From assembly GCA_037127255.1 (NCBI GenBank), contig JBANSL010000004.1, forward strand, positions 1,116,001-1,180,000: DNA of 64,000 nucleotides, read 5' to 3'. The notes beneath the pieces were generated by a model. It did no database searches and was not told where the DNA came from. It saw nothing but the letters and a program-made list of their open reading frames with translations. Position numbers and translations under genes: made by a program. The DNA comes from Persicaria tinctoria (taxonomy: Eukaryota; Streptophyta; Magnoliopsida; Caryophyllales; Polygonaceae). Below, piece by piece: positions 24,862 to 36,210 of this stretch (the first letter of the stretch is position 1; each line of letters opens with the position of its first letter).

Positions 24862-25098
24862 TACTAGAAGAGACAGAAGGAGAGGAGTTCATAGATCACG
24901 TTGTTGGTTTCTGATTGCTTGAATTAAAGTAGGTGCACAGCACCATTACATATAGGCGGCGAGGGCAACGGTGGTACAGCACATGCTGTGTGTCCTCGTT
25001 CAACATACATACAGACTGGATACACAAAATGGGCTGATACAATATGCCATGGGCTTACAAATGGATTGATCAGATGGGCCATAAGACCTGCGTTACTA
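24862..25098 (-). repeat. Copia 2, 5' LTR
   Basis: Identical by eye to 20340-20576; followed by TSD tgcct at 25099-25103. Confidence 0.93.
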
Positions 25099-26839
25099 TG
25101 CCTCTGTCGATTCGATTTCCTCCTCTACTGGTTGTCTTCTGATTCACAATCCTTTGGATTTCGCCGATGAACTCACGGAGAAAGGATCTCGCTGCCTCTG
25201 GATTGCTTCAACTGTTGCCTGCAAATCAGGTTTATTGCTAATTTCTCTGTCTTCCTTTTCCTCTAATGTTCAGTCGAAAAGGTTAACGCTTTCAGTTTCA
25301 TCATTTTCCTCTTATGTTTTCTGCTATTCATTCGAATAGGTTAGCACTATCGATTCTTATTAGCGGTTCGTGAGGAAGCGCAAAAAGGCTTTGTCTTCCT
25401 CCTCGGCCGAAGTTATACCGCCTTAGGCCTTTGTCGTCTTCCTCCGCCGAGGTTATACCGTCTCCTATCTCTTTCGCTGCCAATGGCGAAGCGTAAGCCC
25501 CAAATCCCTTTCTTTTAGTTTCACCCTCTCTCCTTTTCTTTTTAATGAAAAATTAGGATTTGCCCTTTGTTTGATGAATTTCCGTTTTGTATACTCAAGT
25601 CATTTCTCTATCTTCCCTGAATTCTCTGTCTTCCTTCATTCTGGGCCCTAGAACACTCGAATAATTTCGGCCCAATTTCGTATACGAGGAGAACAAACTG
25701 CAAATGCAGAAATAGGTCCTGTCATCTTTCCGTACTCTTTATAATTCATGACCAACTGCATATCTTCATCATATTTTGACCAGTTCTGATAGTGATGCCT
25801 AAATTGATTCCCGGATCATGAAAACAAATGGGGGTTAAATCCGTATCTTCTTGAAGTAATGCTCAGTGAGGTCATAGGCCAACTGTTTTGAATTTCGATC
25901 ACTTGGTTGTTCAAAAGGAGAACACCCATTTGAAAATTAATAGTGTTTATGAAATTCGTGGTAGATCAAACATTAATAGTGCATTTAAATTGATATTTTA
26001 AATTTAATACTGAAAACTTTTGATACACTTTGTTTCTTTCAATGGAGAAAATAGATCTTCATTCATTGTTGTGTGCTGTCACTTTGTTGCAACTTTCTCA
26101 AGACTCTTAATCACACCTTTGTATCTAGGTTTTTCATAGTTGCTCTAAAGATTCTGAATATGAATTGATTTTCTTTATTTTATGAAAGTTGAAGATGAAG
26201 ACTGTCCTTTTCGTCTTGGATTGAATCTCTCCTTTTGGTTTAGCTCGCAGTTTTGGTCCTGTTGTAACTGTCAGATAATTTAAGTGTGTCGAATGCAATG
26301 TGAGGCTCCCGACTTATCCTAGAGTGATATCATCCCGCCATTGAAGATTCAAGAGGTTGCCATTTTTTTTTTCAAATATCATTGCTTAAACTTTTATTTC
26401 ACTTTTCTTATCTCATTCATGCTTATTTTTTCTATGGGTTCTTGCCGGCTGGTGGATTTTCATCAGTGATTCGTCTTCCCGCACCATAACTGATATCTCT
26501 GGCCAATCCTCCCTTCCATCTAGCCACAAGTATTTCACTTTTATCTGAAAGAGTGATTCTCCGTTTGCTTGGTTAGAAAACTGAGGTATTTGCATCTGTT
26601 GGCCTATACTAGAATCTCTTTTAGTGCATTTTGGTATTTTGTTTTTTATGTTTGGGTGAAATATAATATTCCATACCCACGTAATCGGCTTATGGCTAAC
26701 AAAGTTTTTGAAACTTGGTTTGTTTTGGTCTTTACAGCCTTTTGAATGGATTAAATTATATATATTTTACATGCTTATTTGCTATGTATTCCTCCTTCTG
26801 CTGTTCTTAAACCGTTTTCTTCGTTTCTTCTCTCTATAG

Positions 26840-27864
26840 AATGGGTTCTGCACGTTTGTTGCCAAGGTAGTTGAATGTGAAAAACGCGATAAATGGTTAT
26901 ACAATTCTTGCATGAAGTGCAAGAAGAGTGTTGAGACGGATGGATCAAGTTCCTACTATGTCACATGTGAGTATGTGACCAGCCTATTATATATCCGGTA
27001 CAAAGGTATTTACTCCTTACATTCTTTCATTGCGATACTCGCTTTTTTACGCAACTAAAACCGTCTCAAATTCTTAACATGTTTTTAACTATTTCATCTA
27101 GATTCTCTTTGCAAATAAAGGTTGAAGATGAAACAGGTACTGCCTCCTTAATGATGTTTTAGACGGATGTCCAAAGGTTTGTCTGTTGTTCGGTTACCTC
27201 CTTGAGAGAGAAGAAGCCTAAGGTAATTTATTTTTATTTATTATACTTCTACTAGCTACTACACCAATATCCTATATCCACTTTTGCTTTCTAAGCTCAT
27301 TGCATCACCCACAATTCATCTCCGTTGAACCTTATACTTATTATTTATAACCTTCTAGGTTGGTGATGTGGATGCATTCCCCGAAGATTTTAACGTTATG
27401 CTGAACAAGAGGTTTTTGTTTCGAGTTCAGGTCAAGGGTTGGGACATACAGTAGAAGGATAAAACACACACCATCTGGCCCTAATTGAATAGTGCACCTC
27501 ATCAACTCTTTCTTTGTAGTTGATGTGTTTGCATACCTAGATTTCACCATCCTTGAGTAACATATATACACATACTGATTTTTCCACCCTTCATTCTCAT
27601 TTTTTTCATACAATCTAAATTACATTAATAATGAAGATGTCCTTTACATAAATTTATTTCAACTAACTACCTTCTCACTGTTTTTTTTGCCCTTAGGGCT
27701 CTCAGTTGGATGTTTGTTCTTCCGGAGCCATGACATTGGCTACTCCGGGCAAACGACGACAATACATTGTCATTGAGAGTGGGGATGGGAATAAGGACTG
27801 TCAGATGTCAACGGCAAAGTTGAACAAGGACGAGGTGAAAATTGTGCCAGCTGACGCGTCTTGA
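26840..27864 (+). pseudogene. RPA70-like (replication protein A large subunit) gene fragment in the Helitron
   Basis: Four exon-like blocks with GT-AG borders: 26840-26997 (NGFCTFVAKVVECEKRDKWL, CMKCKKSVETDG: the first half of the RPA70 C-terminal zinc ribbon), 27102-27222 (FSLQIKVEDETGTASLMMF, an OB-fold strand, then TAG), 27359 to about 27480 (DAFPEDFNVMLNKRFLFRVQ, then TAG) and 27697-27864 (GSQLDVCSSGAM... to TGA). The two in-frame stops disable it. Plant Helitrons are known to carry RPA-like genes, so this is probably the element's own ancestral gene rather than a fresh capture. The region 25104-26839 looks like its leader and introns, but I cannot assign exons there. Confidence 0.75.
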
Positions 27865-28586
27865 TGTTCCTATTATCGATCTTCCTGACTTATTTAGGGA
27901 ATTTTCTTTGTTATTGTCAAGTTGATCATTTTGTTTCCCCTGGACGTTTGTTTGGTTACTTTCGAACTCATTTCGGTTGGTTTATTTTATAACTTGATGT
28001 TGGTTATTGTTTGATGAACACTTTTGATTTTCAAAGAACCCTGGATGTTTTTTTATGTTAAATTGTTGTAGCACATTTGACCTGGTGAACAATCAGCATT
28101 GGCTATGAGTCACTAACTCACTAGAGTCTAGAACAAGCTGCTGAAGTTACGAAGCCCAACATGCTGCTAAAGCATTCTCCTTATATCTAGGTATAATTCA
28201 TTTACTTCAACAAATGCTTTGTTTCGTCCAATTGGTTGGTTCGACGAGTTCATATTTACATTTGTATGGAGGAAGAAACCACACAGTCAACAAATGCTTT
28301 TTAAGTCTAGAATTTGCAACAAATGCTTTTATATTTTCCATTTAAAATGTAACGCATTTATTCTTAACCTATAAATGATATCCATCATACACATTTATTT
28401 CTTCGTATAAATCAAATTTTTTTTCAAATTTTTTTTTCGGGATTGGCATGGACGAAGCCTAAACCACCAACTATGCGCCCTTTGTGAACACCTATATTAT
28501 TGTATTCAAATTTTGCGAACATCTTTAAAGATTGTTATTTGATTATTCCTTATAATAAATACTCCATAATTTTTTTTTCTCGCAAA

Positions 28587-28613
28587 CGCGTCATGGCGCG
28601 GGAATTACACTAG
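28587..28613 (+). other. Helitron 3' terminal hairpin and CTAG end
   Basis: The stem CGCG/CGCG around TCATGG lies at 28587-28600, about ten bases before the terminal CTAG. The host T follows at 28614. Confidence 0.8.
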
Positions 28614-30616
28614 TTAGATTAATAATGTACAAGATTATATCTCCTCTAGATATATCTTGTTCCTAAGTTTTAGAATTATATCTTCTTAGGTTTATTTTTA
28701 TCTTTAAGTTATTTTAATCTATCTTTATCAAACTAAATTCTATCTTGCACGGTAGAATTGGTTCTTAGGTTTTCTATTTAAACATTGTAGTTCTATTGAA
28801 TTAAATCAGATTGAATAGAATTGAGAAACCCCTTTATAGATTAATAAAGGGTTCTCGATTATCAATCCCAAAAGCTATCGGGTTCTTATGTTATTGTTAC
28901 CTACGTCATCACCATCATCGTTCATCACCATCACCGTCACTCACCTTGATTATCCTTGATCAAAAATAATCAACCACAGCTCCTGCAATATTAGATCCAT
29001 CGCCGACGAAGACTCGGCAACCCTTGGAGACACCTGCAGTCCGGCTCGCCCAGCGAGCGCGGCTCCAACGCCGCCGCGCGCGCAACCCCTCGGCTCTCGC
29101 TCCTCCTTCATCGTCGCGTCGCAGCGCCGCTCACAGGTCCCAGCGATCTCGCTCTCGCTGTCTCGATCTCGCACACGCTCGCTCTCGCTGTCCCGCGCTC
29201 GATCGCCCCCATTCGCCATCAGCAAGCCCGGCACCGATCCGCGTCCGCACACCCTGAGGAGCCCTCTCCTGTGTGCTCGGTCGCGTCCCGCAAGCGCGCG
29301 CCTGACCTCGCACCAGCAGCTTTCTTCTTCGCTTTCCTTTGCCTTCGTTCGGTTACTTTGTTAGTTTGATAGTTTAGAATTAATTAAGTTGAGTCCATCG
29401 ATATATATTAGCTTGTTAAGTTTAGACTAGTTAGTTATTTCCACTACTGTTAGTTGTTAATGTTCTTAAGTTAAGAACTTTAGCTTAGTTAATCTTAGTC
29501 AATTCAAGAGAAATCAAGGAGCTTAAGCAAGATCGACGCATTAGTTTAGCGATTGGCCGGCCTAGCCGATTGCTATACATCAAGTGGTATCGGATTTCAG
29601 ATTAATGCAAGTTCTTTACTCTCTTGATTTCTTATTTGAGTGATTTATTTTTCGTGCCTTATTTTTCACCATAGCCGCTGCATAAAAGTTACATCTTTAT
29701 TATTCACCCATAAAAAATTGGCACTTTATTTTTGTTATTCTTTGTTTGGATCTTTAATTTGGAAGATATTGAGTTCTTGACTGCAAGTTTTGATCTTTTA
29801 TTCCTTGTTGCTAAATATCATGCCTATTACTGTGATTCTTGGATTAAAAGCATTATATAAACTTGCACCACTAAAGAACCCAAATTTCTCCAGTTTTTAG
29901 CCTATTTTCCTACTTTTCTTTATTTTTCGCTTACTTTTAGATCATCGTAGCTTGTTATTATTTTTATTTTTTTTCTTGCTCTTAATTTTTCGGTTGCTGC
30001 CTTCCTATTACAGCAGCTACTTCATAGTTAAAAAAAAAAAAACATAAAAAGACGAGCATAATTTAAAAAAAAAAAGCATTCTTTCATTACATTGTTGAGT
30101 TAGTAACTCTTCCTTGTTAGTTCTTTTGCTACATGTTAGATGATCTAATCGGTTTTAAGCATTACAAAAGAACCCTACTTGTGTGATTTTGTGCTGTGCC
30201 GACACTGGAGCCTTGGTCACACCCCTCTTTCTCTGAACCGTGTTGCAACCGTCAGATAATAGTTGACGGAGTGTGTGCACTTGATTGCCCTTGTGAATGC
30301 TATTGTTGAGTATTACACATTCTTATTATTCAAGCATCACATTGTAGATCTTATTCTTCCACAATAAGCCGCTTGTTTATACTTGTTATCCTTGCTTTCC
30401 GACTTGTGGCTGATTTCATTTGCAATTTTGATTATTACTTGCTGTCTTCAATATTGCAAAATTCTATGTCCAGGGGAATTACTTGAATTTAGTGCCTTGT
30501 TTTCTCGCCTTTTTGATTTCTAAACCTGAATCACTCTTAGGAATCAATAGGGCTTGCATTACTTGGTTTCTGGTCTTTGCTCCATTTACTTGTTTCTCTT
30601 CTGATATTGTAGGAAC

Positions 30617-32134
30617 ATGTCGAACGACAATAACCCTAACCCTTCCCCTTCCCCGCCTACTATCGTCGACGTTCGTTCCCTCTTTCAAGAGGAAATGGCC
30701 CAATGGTCCAATCGCTTAGCCATTGAAATGGCGCAAGAACGTGCTGATTTCTTTGCCCTGATCAACAAAACCAAACGACGTGTACTTCCATTTCAGGAAG
30801 CGCTGACGGCTGATAAAATGGAGCACACCTTTCACACCAAGTGTGTGGTTCAGACATCCACACTTTCGGTCATCGTCGATGAACAGATCTCTTGTAACTT
30901 GATCAACGAAAAGGTGGTCGAGTACCTCCATCTAGCAACTGCACCTCCACTGCAACACGATGATTATAACGGTATCACGGACGGTAACTCTGGCCCTCTT
31001 GTTCCTAGACAATGCTTGGTTTCGTTTCAAATGGGTAATTATTGTGATCAAGTGTTGTGTGATGTCGTTAAAATGGATTGTTGTCATATTCTTTTAGGCC
31101 AACCTTGGGTAAATGATCGGCAAGTTATTTATAATGGTCGCTTAAATACCTTTGCTTTTAAGTTTGCTGGGAGGAGCTTCACCCTCCTACCCTTATCGCC
31201 TCAAGCTGTTTTGAAGGAACAGGTACGACAACGCCAATACAAAGCCCAGAAGGAGGCTGCTGCAAGACGGGAAGCGCACTGCAGCACAGACACCAATCAG
31301 GCTGCACCCGCGGCCATCCCGTCTATCCCTCCTGATTCAGTCGCGCCCTCAGCCCATGATGAGATCACATTCGTGGGCCCAGATTCAGCACAGCGCGTCG
31401 AACTTGTTTCGCCGATTCCCGTTGACTCCGACATCGGAATTGAGTCACCTCAGTCTTGTTGCGAAGGTGACTCACCGAGCTTTCCAACGGTGTCTCACAC
31501 GCTAAAGGAATCTTCTATTAAGGCACCCGAAACTGCTCTGCAAGTGGACTGCAGTGCTGCGCATGATGTGTTGGGTGCTTCTGACGACAACGATGATGGC
31601 GTTGGGGACACTTCTCTTGAGTTAGCTATTGTACCTCTTGAGAATGTTCCTAATGTTGATAATTCTGGGGTTCATAGGGTTATTGGGCCTTTTAATTTTG
31701 TTCCTTTTGACTGCTCGATGATCCCTATGACAGGTGTTGTTTTTGAGGTTCATGTCCCTCAAATTCTGCTGGCACCACCTCAAATTGATTGTCAAGGAAG
31801 TTACTTTTTGGTGGTTGCTCCTTCCCTACTGCTCCTCAATGACTCGATTCGAGGACGAATCGAAGATAAGAAGGGGAGATTGATGCGGATCAAGATGACC
31901 TTCTGTGGGTCCAACAATGATCTTGATCCAGGCGAGCTCTCAGGACCGATTCAAGGGCCACTGATGGCAAAGAGTCTCGTCCTCAAAAGGAAGAAGAAGG
32001 CGCCACCATGGAAGAAGATTCAAGATGTATATCGAGTGGGCCTTGGCCCATGTCGAGTGCTCTTGAGGCCCATGTCGAGTAGCTTGAATGTGTGGGCCGG
32101 TTCTAGTCTTCAAATTAGTTTATTATTTTATTAA
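30617..32134 (+). CDS. Gypsy-derived 505-aa frame (gag start plus protease-like domain)
   Basis: The start is ATG at 30617. Residues 1-60 look like a gypsy gag beginning. Roughly residues 75-200 match the retropepsin-like domain of plant gypsy polyproteins: CNLINEKVVEYL, RQCLVSFQMGNYCDQVLCDVV, MDCCHILLGQPWVNDRQVIYN, GRLNTFAFKFAGRSFTLLP. Where the active-site DSG is expected the frame reads VDEQ, so it should be catalytically dead. The rest is a low-complexity acidic/proline segment, then DSIRGRIEDKKG, which resembles the usual tail of the polyprotein. Reverse transcriptase and integrase are absent. The last 85 codons read into the right LTR. The open frame over 1.5 kb suggests a recent deletion derivative. 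Confidence 0.7.
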   Translation: MSNDNNPNPSPSPPTIVDVRSLFQEEMAQWSNRLAIEMAQERADFFALINKTKRRVLPFQEALTADKMEHTFHTKCVVQTSTLSVIVDEQISCNLINEKVVEYLHLATAPPLQHDDYNGITDGNSGPLVPRQCLVSFQMGNYCDQVLCDVVKMDCCHILLGQPWVNDRQVIYNGRLNTFAFKFAGRSFTLLPLSPQAVLKEQVRQRQYKAQKEAAARREAHCSTDTNQAAPAAIPSIPPDSVAPSAHDEITFVGPDSAQRVELVSPIPVDSDIGIESPQSCCEGDSPSFPTVSHTLKESSIKAPETALQVDCSAAHDVLGASDDNDDGVGDTSLELAIVPLENVPNVDNSGVHRVIGPFNFVPFDCSMIPMTGVVFEVHVPQILLAPPQIDCQGSYFLVVAPSLLLLNDSIRGRIEDKKGRLMRIKMTFCGSNNDLDPGELSGPIQGPLMAKSLVLKRKKKAPPWKKIQDVYRVGLGPCRVLLRPMSSSLNVWAGSSLQISLLFY

Positions 32135-33954
32135 TTATTATTTTATGCAATTAGATTAATAATGTACAAGATTATATCTCCTCTAGATATATCTTGTTCC
32201 TAAGTTTTAGAATTATATCTTCTTAGGTTTATTTTTATCTTTAAGTTATTTTAATGGCGAAACTAATTAAAATAACCCAACCTTTGAGATGGTGTTAAAA
32301 ATATATCTCCACCTTTCAAATGTAAGATAAATATCCCTATCTTTATTAGTGATGGTAATATAATATCCTAATGATTTCTCTCCAATAAAATTCTTATTTT
32401 TTGTATTGTATTACTCATGTATTTTCAATTCAAATAAAATTAAAATAAATGAGTTCAAAAGTTTATTAAATAAACTTTTGTAGTTTTAGATTTAATTTGT
32501 ACCTAACTTTTTATGTCTTTTTTTAAATCAATAATATCTATAACAAGCCAAATAAATAAAAAAATGTAAAGCAAAATAACATATTTTCAATTAGTAAATG
32601 ATTAGCTAGTGATTTATTAAATCATGAAGAATATTTTGTCAATTATAAACTTTATGTTACTACAAAATTGGAATGAAAATTTAATTCTTTAGATTATTCA
32701 ATGGTGTTCATATATATATGAGAAGTAAATTATTATTATTAAAAGAAATATAAAAGAATGTAAATTGTTTATTTTTTCTTAAATCCAAAATAAATAAAAA
32801 TTAAGATAAACTTAAAAACCAATCTATTTTAATCTAATAAACTTGAATGATATTTTACGCAATGAAGATATTGAAAATTATATTTTAAATATTTACTTGT
32901 TTTATTTTTGTTTTGATTAAATTTCATTATAATCAATAAATACGTATTAAATTGAATAATTTAAATTAAATACGTATTATATTGAATGTTTAGGGGCAAA
33001 ACTAATCATTTTTGTGGGGGAGAAAATTATGGGATATTATATTATCATCACTTATAAAGGTCGGGATATTTATCTTACTTTTTAAAGGTGGGGATATATT
33101 TTTAACACCTTCTTAAAGGTTGGGTTATTTTAATTAGTTTCGCCTATTTTAATCTATCTTTATCAAACTAAATTCTATCTTGCACAATAGAATTGGTTCT
33201 TAGGTTTTCTATTTAAACATTGTAGTTCTATTGAATTAAATCGGATTGAATAGAATTGAGAAACCTCCTATGGATTAAAGGGTTCTCGATTATCAATCCC
33301 AAAAACTATCGGTTCTTATGTTATTGACGTCATCACCATCATCGTTCATCACCATCACCGTCACTCACCTTGATTATCATTGATAAAAAATAATCAACCA
33401 CAGCTCCTGCAATATTAGATCCATCGCCGACGAAGACTCGGCAACCCTTGGAGACACCTGCAGTCCGGCTCGCCCAGCGAGCGCGGCTCCATCGCCGCCG
33501 CGCGCGCAACCCCTCGGCTCTCGCTCCTGCTTCATCGTCGCGTCGCAGCGCCGCTCACAGGTCCCAGCGATCGCGCTCTCGCTGTCTCGATCTCGCACAG
33601 GCTCGCTCTCGCTGTCCCGCGCTCGATCGCCCCCATTCGCCATCAGCAAGCCCGGCACCGATCCGCATCGATCCGCACACGCTCGCTCTCGCTTTCTTCT
33701 TCGCTTTCCTTTGCCTTCGTTCGGTTACTTTGTTAGTTTGATAGTTTAGAATTAATTAAGTTGAGTCCATCGATATATATTAGTTTGTTAAGTTTAGACT
33801 AGTTAGTTATTTCCACTACTGTTAGTTGTTAATGTTCTTAAGTTAAGAACTTTAGCTTAGTTAATCTTAGTCAATTCAAGAGAAATCAAGGAGTTTAAGC
33901 AAGATCGACGCATTAGTTTAACGATTGGCCGCCCTAGCCGATTGCTATACATCA
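31881..33954 (+). repeat. Gypsy 3' LTR, carrying a MULE MITE
   Basis: About 1.18 kb of LTR after removing 32256-33144 and one TSD copy. Compared with the left LTR it shows scattered substitutions and several small indels, including loss of a GC-rich block near 33670. It is adjacent to TSD ataac at 33955. Confidence 0.9.
32256..33144. mobile_element. MULE-type fold-back MITE, 9-bp TSD, in the gypsy LTR
   Basis: The terminal inverted repeat starts GGCGAAACTAATTAAAATAA and is inverted at the right end; about 55 bases pair well. 'tattttaat' is duplicated at 32247-32255 and 33145-33153, and the left LTR preserves the empty site near 28705. The interior is AT-rich and non-coding (889 bp). Confidence 0.9.
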
Positions 33955-33959
33955 ATAAC

Positions 33960-34425
33960 GGCTATAAACAACAGGACTCGCATCGTCCTCCTGAATTTTT
34001 TTGAATGCTGCGTCCTCTGTCTGCAAATCTTTTGAAGATCGCTCCTTTTTTTCGCTAGTTTTAACCGAGCTGTGCTTTTTCAACTTTTTAGAAGACAATA
34101 AGCTCTTCAATTCCTCATCTGCTGAACTGTTTTCAATCTTTTCATCCTCATCGTCATCTGATTCCGCTAAGTTCTCAAAAAAATGGCTTTCAAGGGAGTC
34201 ACTGATTCTATAAATGGTCACAGACTTCCTCCCCAGAATGGAATAAAGTGCATCATCGGTAAGGATTTTCTTCTTGTTTCCCGATTCAAAAAGATTCTTT
34301 TCGCGTGCGTATGTGGTCATAATATCAGCAACTTCAGTCTAAGTGAGCTTCTGGCTAGTGCCTTTACCAATTGATGCTAGGAACTCTATTAGAGGTTTTG
34401 AACCCCAACCAATGAATTTAAGGAT
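33960..34425 (-). pseudogene. SWIB domain half of the SWIB/Plus-3 gene
   Basis: The minus-strand frame reads FIGWGSKPLIEFLASIGKGT, KKKILTDDALYSILGRKSV and ISDSLESHFFENLAES, then an acidic/Lys-rich linker to VVYSRY at the gypsy insertion. This is the SWIB/MDM2 fold that precedes Plus-3 in plant NERD-like and CCCH-zinc-finger-44-like proteins, which act in chromatin and transcription. A TAG at 34339-34341 sits where Gln is expected (KLT-stop-TEVADI), in otherwise continuous frame. The reading frame joins the Plus-3 half at 19811 across the 5-bp TSD. Confidence 0.85.
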
Positions 34426-34539
34426 CACAAAAAATGGGGTCATCGTTTCAACTCTGGTGAGGGCACACTTAAAAAAGTTGTTGGTAGAATGTGAAATTGT
34501 AGCTGTTGTGATTGACAACTGATGAGCTAGATTCAATAT

Positions 34540-36060
34540 TCTACTTTTGCCGACGAAATACGAAATACGAATGGATCATCCTATTACACAAAGAAGGGTT
34601 GGTGTTTGATTGCATTTTGCAAATATGAGGGCGTTGACATGCTTGTTTCATGACTCAACTCATGTGCACCAAACATGAAACATCGATCTTCATTTCGTAC
34701 TTGCTTATCCAAGTTACTGAATTGGTTAATTGATCCCTACTGCATTAATTTAGGTGGTGTTGTTTCAGCCAGCAATTGGAATTTGGAAATTGGAATGCTC
34801 TTTCAGTATTTAAAAGGGGAAGGCATTGTAATGACTGAACAGTTTAGCGTTCAATTGGATTCTTATGGAAGATGAGTTCAATTGCATTCTTTGATGATCT
34901 GTATAACTCTTTATCAGTAGGGAGGGTCATTATATTACTAGTTTTCCTAGTCCGGAATTGCTTTTATTTTTACAGATAGAGATTGGTAATATGATGATAG
35001 GCCACTAATGTGTTTGATCTTGATACATTAGAATGATTGGAGATCCATTAGATAGTCCGGAATGGCAAGCTAGCTAGTATACTAGTTTGAATTTTCAAAG
35101 ATTAAATATACACCTATTTCTTTAATATTCAGGTGTAGACTTCATGACCTTTTGAAATTCCCATGGTTGATTTTTCAAAGATTAAATATACACCTATTTC
35201 TGTAATTTTAATTGTGTTAATTTGTATTTCTATTGTGTATGACTTTAAAGTTATGAGGTAAACTGTTGTCTCAGTCTTGTTCTTTAAATCATCACAACTA
35301 CTTTGCAGTGTCAATTAAAGCTTAGGCTTTACAATCAGACATTTTTGAGGAGGTCAGGTCCTAGCTACCAATTACCAACACGTACTTAACATACATGCTT
35401 TGGTATATGTTCATGAAGACTTTTGACCTTATGCTGAAGATCGACCTGACACACAACAGATAAACAAGCATTATAATACAGAGTAGTACCCTTTTGAAAG
35501 AGTATGGTCGAGCATCTATAGCCCTCTTACATACACTAAGGAGGGATAATATAATGAGTAAATTAAATGAAGTTGCGCGCACAAGCCCAAGAAGATGTTG
35601 CACCAGTCAGCAAAAATGTTTGTTTTGATTGCTTTGAAGTTTTTTGCAAGTGTCATAATAGTTAAAGTGTGAAACTGCTCACAAAAAGTAAAACGAAGGG
35701 TTGATGTTGTGAGTACCCTTTAAAAAATTATGCCACTCTCCAGAGTCCAGGCCATCAAAAGCAGGTGGACAACCGGGCTTCTAGCTGGGGCGGTAGATGT
35801 GAGTCATAAAGAAGGGTTGATGTTTTATTGCATTTGCAAATATTTGCCCGTGTCATGACTCATACTTATTTGATAATTACATATTACTAAAAATAAATTA
35901 AACATGAAACATCTTCATTTCATACTTACTTATCCAAGTTACTGATTTATCCCCTTATTCTCAATACATGCATTTATTTGATAATTACATATTACTATAA
36001 AAATAAATTAAATACTTGAATTCAGTGAGTGTTTGGGAGTATTATAATACGGAATTGATA
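34540..36060. other. Degenerate intergenic DNA with pieces of a duplicated module
   Basis: Segment 35195-35390 copies the RLP1 3' region (about 17940-18245). Segment 35390-35700 copies 18956-19255, including the Plus-3 exon block at 18965-19015, after a deletion of about 0.7 kb. Separately, 34592-34740 and 35810-35945 are imperfect copies of each other. No complete gene is present. Confidence 0.65.
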
Positions 36061-36064
36061 TATA

Positions 36065-36210
36065 CGGTTAAATTCTCGCCCGTCCACGATCGCGTAGCGC
36101 GAGTGCGCAATCGTTTCACACACTCCGATTAATTCGCATATTCACATTACGAGGTTGCGCATTTAGATGACTTTGCGCGCGGATTAAACCGTGTAAATTG
36201 AGTAATAACA
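36065..36210. repeat. Possible small MITE
   Basis: 'tacggttaaattctcgcc' near 36071 and the inverse of 'ggattaaaccgtgtaaa' near 36183-36199 form weak inverted ends around a CG-rich core, and they resemble the left end at 57950. No clear target duplication was seen. Confidence 0.35.

Larger units (their letters stand above)
20340..25098 (-). mobile_element. Ty1/copia LTR retrotransposon 2, young, nested in the Helitron
   Basis: The LTRs (20340-20576 and 24862-25098, 237 bp each) are identical by eye. 'tgcct' is duplicated at 20335-20339 and 25099-25103. A minus-strand primer-binding site TGGCATCAGAGC lies inside the right LTR, and a G7 purine tract inside the left one (20577-20583). The LTRs begin TAGTAACG and end CTTCTAGTA in coding orientation rather than TG...CA. 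Copia 4 has the same ends and a closely related protein, so they are one family. Confidence 0.95.
20082..28613 (+). mobile_element. Helitron carrying an RPA-like gene (8.5 kb with nested copia)
   Basis: The 5' end is TC (TCTATCTATCTATATC), inserted after A. The 3' end has a short stem (CGCGTCATGGCGCG, 28587-28600) and CTAG at 28610-28613, followed by T. Insertion between A and T, no TSD, a 3' hairpin and a CTRR terminus are the Helitron rules. The intact gypsy right LTR shows the empty site ('ttatgcaattagattaat', near 32140-32157), which fixes both borders to the base. Without copia 2 the element is about 3.8 kb. No Rep/helicase frame is visible, so it is non-autonomous. Confidence 0.9.
19812..29582 (+). 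repeat. Gypsy 5' LTR, split by the Helitron
   Basis: LTR sequence occupies 19812-20081 and 28614-29582 (1,239 bp together). It aligns with 31881-33954 once the MITE is removed. The end has a GC-rich segment (29000-29330) ahead of the primer-binding site; the Arg-rich frames there are compositional, not genes. Confidence 0.9.
19812..33954 (+). mobile_element. Ty3/gypsy element, internally deleted, host to nested insertions
   Basis: The outer ends TGATGCGGATC and ATTGCTATACATCA are flanked by 'ataac' at 19807-19811 and 33955-33959. LTRs: 19812-29582 (interrupted by a Helitron) and 31881-33954 (interrupted by a MITE). The primer-binding site TGGTATCGGA is at 29585-29594; the purine tract AAGAAGGGGAGAT touches 31881. 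Removing nested DNA leaves about 4.7 kb, with an internal region of only 2.3 kb encoding gag/protease-like sequence but no reverse transcriptase, RNase H or integrase. It is therefore non-autonomous. It sits within the SWIB/Plus-3 gene, whose reading frame rejoins across the TSD. Confidence 0.9.

Noticed and set aside
29024..29313. Arg/Ser-rich open frames on both strands (and the copy at 33377-33741)
   Set aside because: They lie in the GC-rich end of the gypsy LTR, overlap each other in several frames and have repetitive 'gctctcgctg' composition; they are compositional, not genes.
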